Assembly: GCA_023418475.1 (NCBI GenBank)
Contig: JAEZZO010000068.1
Span: 186,001 to 250,000 of the forward strand
DNA length: 64,000 nt
Direction: 5' to 3'
Source of the DNA: Bacillota bacterium
Lineage (GTDB): Bacteria; Bacillota; Clostridia; Lachnospirales; Lachnospiraceae
The translations under genes and the position numbers were made by a program. The notes beneath the pieces were generated by a model. The model was not told the DNA's origin. It was given only the letters and a program-made list of their open reading frames with translations, and did not search any database. Below are positions 60,297 to 64,000 of the stretch, in pieces. Position 1 is the first letter of the stretch. The number at the start of each line of letters is the position of its first letter.

Positions 60297-63131
60297 ATGG
60301 AAAAACGTCATTATAATAAATGGCTGATTTATCTTTTGATTATTTCGTTGATAATTCCTAACTTTTATATCGGATATACCAAAAAAGTATTGGCAGTACA
60401 AACCGGTACCGTTACGGTAGATATGCTCAATGTAAGAGAAAAACCTTCAATCACTTCAAAGAAAGTAGCGGTGGACGGCAGCTATGCCTACCTTAATAAG
60501 GGTGAAACTGTTCGTATATTGAATAAGGACGGAGACTTCTACTATGTTTCTCTGGAATTTAATGGAAAGACAATAAAAGGATATGTACATAAGGATTATG
60601 TTAAGACATCAGCAGGCATAAAATCTGGTCAGACACGAAAGCCAACGGTAACACCAAAGCCAACGGTAATACCAAAGCCAACGGTAACACCAAAGCCGAA
60701 TGTAACACCTACCCCCAAGATAACTCCTAAACCGAATGATACGGTGCAATCAGCAGGCACGGCATCTATGATCAAGCAGGTTGAGCTGAAGGCAACAGTG
60801 GCAGGTGATACGCTGAATGTTAGAAGCGGACCGGGAATGAATTATACTAAAGTTGCAGCATTGGTAAAAGACGACAAAATTACCGTAATCTGCGAAACCA
60901 TGGCAGAGGGTATCTGGTGGTATGGAATTACAGTGAAACAGAATGGAACAATGATAAAAGGATATGTGTCCAGCGATTTTATTAAGTTGCATTTTAGCAG
61001 TGCGGTAAAAGCTAAGGTGAGTGTATCCGGGTTAAAAATACGAACGGAAGCGGGAAGTAATGCCTCATACCTAAAAGATAAAAGTAAAACAGCAATTGCC
61101 TTGAAAAAAGGAACAAATGTTACTATTAACGCTGAGAAAACAGTATCCGGCGTGAAATGGTTTAAGATTGTTTTTACAGTGGGCAACAGCAAATATACCG
61201 GATATGCGGCTGCATCCCAGATTGCATTTATGACAACAGTAGCTACTCCGACAGCAGCTCCGACGCCAACTGTGAAACCAACGGCGACTCCGAAGCCAAC
61301 AGCGATACCAAAACCGACCATAAAAAATACACCAACACCGGAGCCAACAAAAAAACCGGTAACTACACCGGTACCTATCATAACGCCGACACCGGCAATC
61401 ACACCGGTACTGTTTCCGACACCGATACCGACCCCGACCCCAACGCCTACGCCTGTACCAACGCCAGTATTTACGCCGAACGTATCAGCCTCTGGGATTT
61501 ATGAGGTTAGCAATGTCACAACCTATGATACGATTAGTGCTCCCGTTGCGGGATATGTCTGCAATACATACACTCTTTATTTATATAATATTACAGATGG
61601 ATCAGTAGCAAATCTACTGGATGATTTTTATCAGCCGGTTTTTCTGCAAAGTGCCCAGCCTGTCACGGTAATATCGGCAGTGAATACCTATGGTACGCTT
61701 TATTATAAATTTGATTTTTATGTAAATGGTGTAAAGAAAACAGGCTATGCACCGGCAGTGAATATATATATTCCTTATCTAAATTCGAATACTAATACCA
61801 ATATTAATCTGACAGCAACTCCAACACCCGTTCAGATAAGCAGCGCTGATTTTGAGACGCAGCTTACACAGGAGGGTTTTCCGGAAAGCTATAAAGGATA
61901 TCTGAGAAATCTACATAGTATTTACCCAAGTTGGGTGTTTAAAGCATATAATACCGGACTGGATTGGAGTACGGTAATAGCAGCGGAAAGCAAGGCCGGA
62001 AAAAATTTGATTCCAAGCAATAGAGGAATTGGATGGAAATCTCTTCAAGCAGGCGCATATAACTGGGAGACAGACAGATTTACGGTATATGACGGTACCA
62101 CCTGGGTAACAGCGTCGCAAGCAGTCGTAGAGTACTATATGGATCCGCGTAATTTTCTTACAACGAGTGGTATTTTCCAGTTTGAATTACTGAAATATCA
62201 AAGTGCGTATCAAAATAAGGATGGGGTCGAAAAGGTTCTGAAGGGAACACCGATGTCTACTGCATACTATAATTATCAGGATGACAGCGGGGTTATGCAA
62301 TCGACAAACTATGCAGAGACCTTTATGAAAGCAGCACAATATTCCGGAGTAAGCCCCTATCATCTTGCATCCCGTGTAAAACAGGAGGTTCTGACGAACA
62401 GTATGACGTTTAGCGGCAGTGCTTCCGGAACCTACAGCGGATATGAGGGATATTATAATTTCTTTAATATCCATGCAAATGACAGCGCTGGCGGTGGAGC
62501 GGTTGCAAATGGACTTAGATATGCAAAGAACGGAGATACAAACGCAGCGTTGAATACAGCGTATATGCTGCCCTGGACAAGCCCTTATCGTTCCATTGTA
62601 GGCGGTTCCTACTTTATCGGCAGCAGTTACATTAAGAGAGGCCAGGATACGATCTATCTGCAGAAATTTAATGTGACACCTACAACAACCTATAGTCATC
62701 AATATATGTCCAATGTTGAAGCACCATTTGCAGAGGCGAAAAAGGTTTTGAGTGCTTATGGAGATATCTCGAATACACCGATTGTGTTCTCTATCCCGGT
62801 CTATCTCAACATGCCTCAGAATGCTATTGCATCACCGGTAGAGATGAGTAATCCGAATAACCGTATGAAGAGCCTTACGGTAAAATCGTCGGGCGGACCT
62901 GATTTACTTCTTACACCAACCTTCAGTCAGACGGTTAAGAATTATGATATAATTGTTGATAAAAGTGTAACATCCGTAGATATTTCAGCTGCAGCAGTCA
63001 GTACTCTGGCAACTGTAAGCGGAACAGGAACAAAACAGTTAAATACAGGCACTAACATATTTGTTGTTACCGTGACCGCTCAAAATAAAGACGCAGCTAA
63101 TTATACAATCACTATTGTAAAACCGGAATAA
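60297..63131 (+). CDS. Secreted SH3-domain glucosaminidase autolysin with cadherin-like tail
   Basis: About 944 residues. Signal peptide/anchor 1 to about 36. Bacterial SH3 domains near 40-103, 165-233 and 237-307, and a fourth SH3-like unit near 400-495 ('SGIYEVSNVTTYDTI'), separated by Thr/Pro-rich linkers. The glucosaminidase (GH73/LytD-like) domain at about 515-790 starts 'FPESYKGYLRNLHSIYPSWVFKAYN', with catalytic Glu probably in 'ASRVKQEVLTNSM' and 'GYYNFFNIHAN'. A cadherin-like beta-sandwich ends the protein. It cleaves peptidoglycan glycan strands during growth or separation. In-frame ATG at 60285 with GGAG between; 60297 chosen. Confidence 0.9.
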   Translation: MEKRHYNKWLIYLLIISLIIPNFYIGYTKKVLAVQTGTVTVDMLNVREKPSITSKKVAVDGSYAYLNKGETVRILNKDGDFYYVSLEFNGKTIKGYVHKDYVKTSAGIKSGQTRKPTVTPKPTVIPKPTVTPKPNVTPTPKITPKPNDTVQSAGTASMIKQVELKATVAGDTLNVRSGPGMNYTKVAALVKDDKITVICETMAEGIWWYGITVKQNGTMIKGYVSSDFIKLHFSSAVKAKVSVSGLKIRTEAGSNASYLKDKSKTAIALKKGTNVTINAEKTVSGVKWFKIVFTVGNSKYTGYAAASQIAFMTTVATPTAAPTPTVKPTATPKPTAIPKPTIKNTPTPEPTKKPVTTPVPIITPTPAITPVLFPTPIPTPTPTPTPVPTPVFTPNVSASGIYEVSNVTTYDTISAPVAGYVCNTYTLYLYNITDGSVANLLDDFYQPVFLQSAQPVTVISAVNTYGTLYYKFDFYVNGVKKTGYAPAVNIYIPYLNSNTNTNINLTATPTPVQISSADFETQLTQEGFPESYKGYLRNLHSIYPSWVFKAYNTGLDWSTVIAAESKAGKNLIPSNRGIGWKSLQAGAYNWETDRFTVYDGTTWVTASQAVVEYYMDPRNFLTTSGIFQFELLKYQSAYQNKDGVEKVLKGTPMSTAYYNYQDDSGVMQSTNYAETFMKAAQYSGVSPYHLASRVKQEVLTNSMTFSGSASGTYSGYEGYYNFFNIHANDSAGGGAVANGLRYAKNGDTNAALNTAYMLPWTSPYRSIVGGSYFIGSSYIKRGQDTIYLQKFNVTPTTTYSHQYMSNVEAPFAEAKKVLSAYGDISNTPIVFSIPVYLNMPQNAIASPVEMSNPNNRMKSLTVKSSGGPDLLLTPTFSQTVKNYDIIVDKSVTSVDISAAAVSTLATVSGTGTKQLNTGTNIFVVTVTAQNKDAANYTITIVKPE
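60645..60735 (+). repeat. Thr-Pro-Lys codon repeat, linker 1
   Basis: Near-exact 18-base units encoding TPKPTV/IPKPTV, at least four copies. Identical third bases between units suggest recent slippage or unequal exchange. Confidence 0.8.
61240..61475 (+). repeat. Thr-Pro-rich coding repeat, linker 2
   Basis: About 235 bases of imperfect ACxCCG/ACxCCA units encoding TPTP/KPTA/EPTKKP, an extended wall-spanning linker between SH3 units. Confidence 0.8.
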
Positions 63132-63173
63132 GCAGGCTTATCCCATATTACGGAATTACTTCTGAATGGAAAA

Positions 63174-63202
63174 CCGGTCGCGGGTTAATACCTGTCGACC
63201 GG
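63174..63202 (+). terminator. Hairpin between the autolysin and the last gene
   Basis: CCGGTCG (63174-63180) / CGACCGG (63196-63202) with a partly paired loop, no strong U-run. It may be a weak terminator or processing site. Confidence 0.45.
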
Positions 63203-63258
63203 ATATTACTATTTGAAGAAAGTTTTATGCGCCGTATGCACGGCAGATGGAGGATAAA

Positions 63259-64000
63259 ATGAGAACAGGACGTCAAAAATATTGTTGGGCATTTTTATTA
63301 TTAATTCTTACAATGGCTCTAATTCCCGCACTACCCTGCCTGGCAGCAAGTGCTAAGGTGGAGTTGACAGCGGACGGGACAGAGTTTACAGAAGGGGATA
63401 AGGTATATGTTTATATAAAAATCAATTCGGATACTGCTTTTGGCGATTTTGAGGCTAATCTGACGTATGATGATAATGTCCTGGAATATACGGGAGGAGC
63501 CTCCGTAATTAAGGGCGGTAATGGATATCTGAAAATTTCAGATATCGATGTTACGGAAAAAACTACCTCCAGAAAATATGCATTGATATTTAAGGCACTT
63601 AAGGTAGGAGTCTGTAAGCTATCCTTTAGCGATGATGTTCTTGTATATGACGAAGAAGGAAAGGTTCAGCCTGTCTCGAATAGTGATTTAACAATAAAGG
63701 TAAAGTCGAAAAAAACAGCATCTGTAAATGCTTATCTGAAATCGTTGATTACCAGTCCGGTGGATATTACACCAGCTTTTGATAAAAAAGAATTAGTTTA
63801 TAATGCGAAAGTGGGCAGTGAAACCAAGAAATTGATTATCTCAGCTATACCGGAGGATAATAAAGCAATTGTTTCAATTTCAGGTAATGAATCTCTGAAA
63901 GAAGGAGAAAATAAAATTATCATTACAGTATTAGCTGAATCAGGAGATGTCATAGAATATATTATCAATGTTTTACGTGAAGGAGCATCTGACAATCCGG
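63259..64000 (+). CDS. Secreted cohesin-like/cadherin-like protein, 3' end outside window
   Basis: At least 247 residues, open to the window end. Signal peptide to about residue 31 (hydrophobic 'CWAFLLLILTMALIPALPCLAA'). Residues about 33-150 resemble a cohesin or BACON-type beta-sandwich: 'KVELTADGTEFTEGDKVYVYIKINSDTAFGDFEANLTYDDNVLEYTGG', the motif used in dockerin binding and in surface proteins. A cadherin-like beta-sandwich starts near 158 ('SVNAYLKSLITSPVDITPAFDKKELVYNAKV'), the same module as at the end of the autolysin upstream. GGAGG lies in an in-frame ATG prefix from 63247; 63259 is preferred. No dockerin is visible in the part present. Confidence 0.8.
   Translation, partial: MRTGRQKYCWAFLLLILTMALIPALPCLAASAKVELTADGTEFTEGDKVYVYIKINSDTAFGDFEANLTYDDNVLEYTGGASVIKGGNGYLKISDIDVTEKTTSRKYALIFKALKVGVCKLSFSDDVLVYDEEGKVQPVSNSDLTIKVKSKKTASVNAYLKSLITSPVDITPAFDKKELVYNAKVGSETKKLIISAIPEDNKAIVSISGNESLKEGENKIIITVLAESGDVIEYIINVLREGASDNP

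Noticed and set aside
60842..61402. 186-aa antisense frame rich in Gly/Val opposite the Thr-Pro repeats
   Set aside because: An artefact of the repetitive ACN-CCN codons read backwards.

Overview
The window looks like chromosomal DNA of a low-GC, endospore-lineage Firmicute, most probably a plant-polysaccharide or gut-associated member of Lachnospiraceae (Lachnoclostridium/Anaerocolumna-like). The support is the gene order hprK - ROK glucokinase - murB - rapZ - whiA - crh, a YjfB motility protein, DUF6142 and C_GCAxxG_C_C proteins, strong AGGAGG ribosome sites, sigma-A promoters with 17-base spacers, and frequent TTG starts. The species call is inference. No tRNA, rRNA, CRISPR array, transposase or prophage was seen.

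Layout. 1-5 kb: the end of a TPR/YjfB/Maf-like block, probably the edge of a flagellar or glycosylation locus, with a decayed minus-strand gene (1001-1260) and a large secreted protein. 5.1-16.9 kb: housekeeping. A divergent signal peptidase II overlaps convergent pyrG, then come ftsH, uvrC, hprK, glk, murB, rapZ, whiA and crh. 17-31.7 kb: a carbohydrate locus with a membrane AraC-type regulator, a LplB/YtcP/solute-binding-protein ABC importer, a CHAP amidase behind a structured leader, a GH95 glycosidase, a GH2 beta-galactosidase and a cupin-AraC regulator. 32-38.4 kb: dnaE, pfkA and an ABC exporter. 38.8-43.5 kb: ECF sigma/anti-sigma pair, acidic membrane protein, GT4 glycosyltransferase, and a C_GCAxxG_C_C-GNAT fusion. 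43.6-48.9 kb: two tandem paralogous Ig-like (Big2) secreted proteins. 49-56.7 kb: hemerythrin, a non-canonical [FeFe]-hydrogenase-like protein, VanZ-like and DUF6142 membrane proteins, an M29 aminopeptidase with a long N-terminal extension, and an ABC transporter pair. 57-60 kb: purM-purN-purD. 60.2-64 kb: an SH3/glucosaminidase autolysin and a cohesin-like/cadherin-like secreted protein cut by the window end.

How it fits together. HPr kinase and a Crh-type HPr (Glu instead of His at position 15) are encoded 4 kb apart and form a carbon-catabolite signalling module. Right beside it is the glycan-uptake locus that such a system would control. GH95 plus GH2 suggest removal of terminal fucose/galactose and then beta-galactose from imported oligosaccharides. 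At least six secreted or wall-active proteins show investment in the cell surface.

No wholly new multi-gene system was identified. The most interesting signals are non-coding: a nested inverted repeat before the ABC importer, a multi-hairpin leader that hides the Shine-Dalgarno of the CHAP gene, a leader attenuator before pyrG, two families of dispersed palindromic repeats, and a recurrent start-site design with an in-frame ATG exactly 12 bases upstream of the main start. Among proteins, Crh E15, the odd hydrogenase-like H-cluster motifs, the GNAT fusion and the extended M29 peptidase deserve follow-up.
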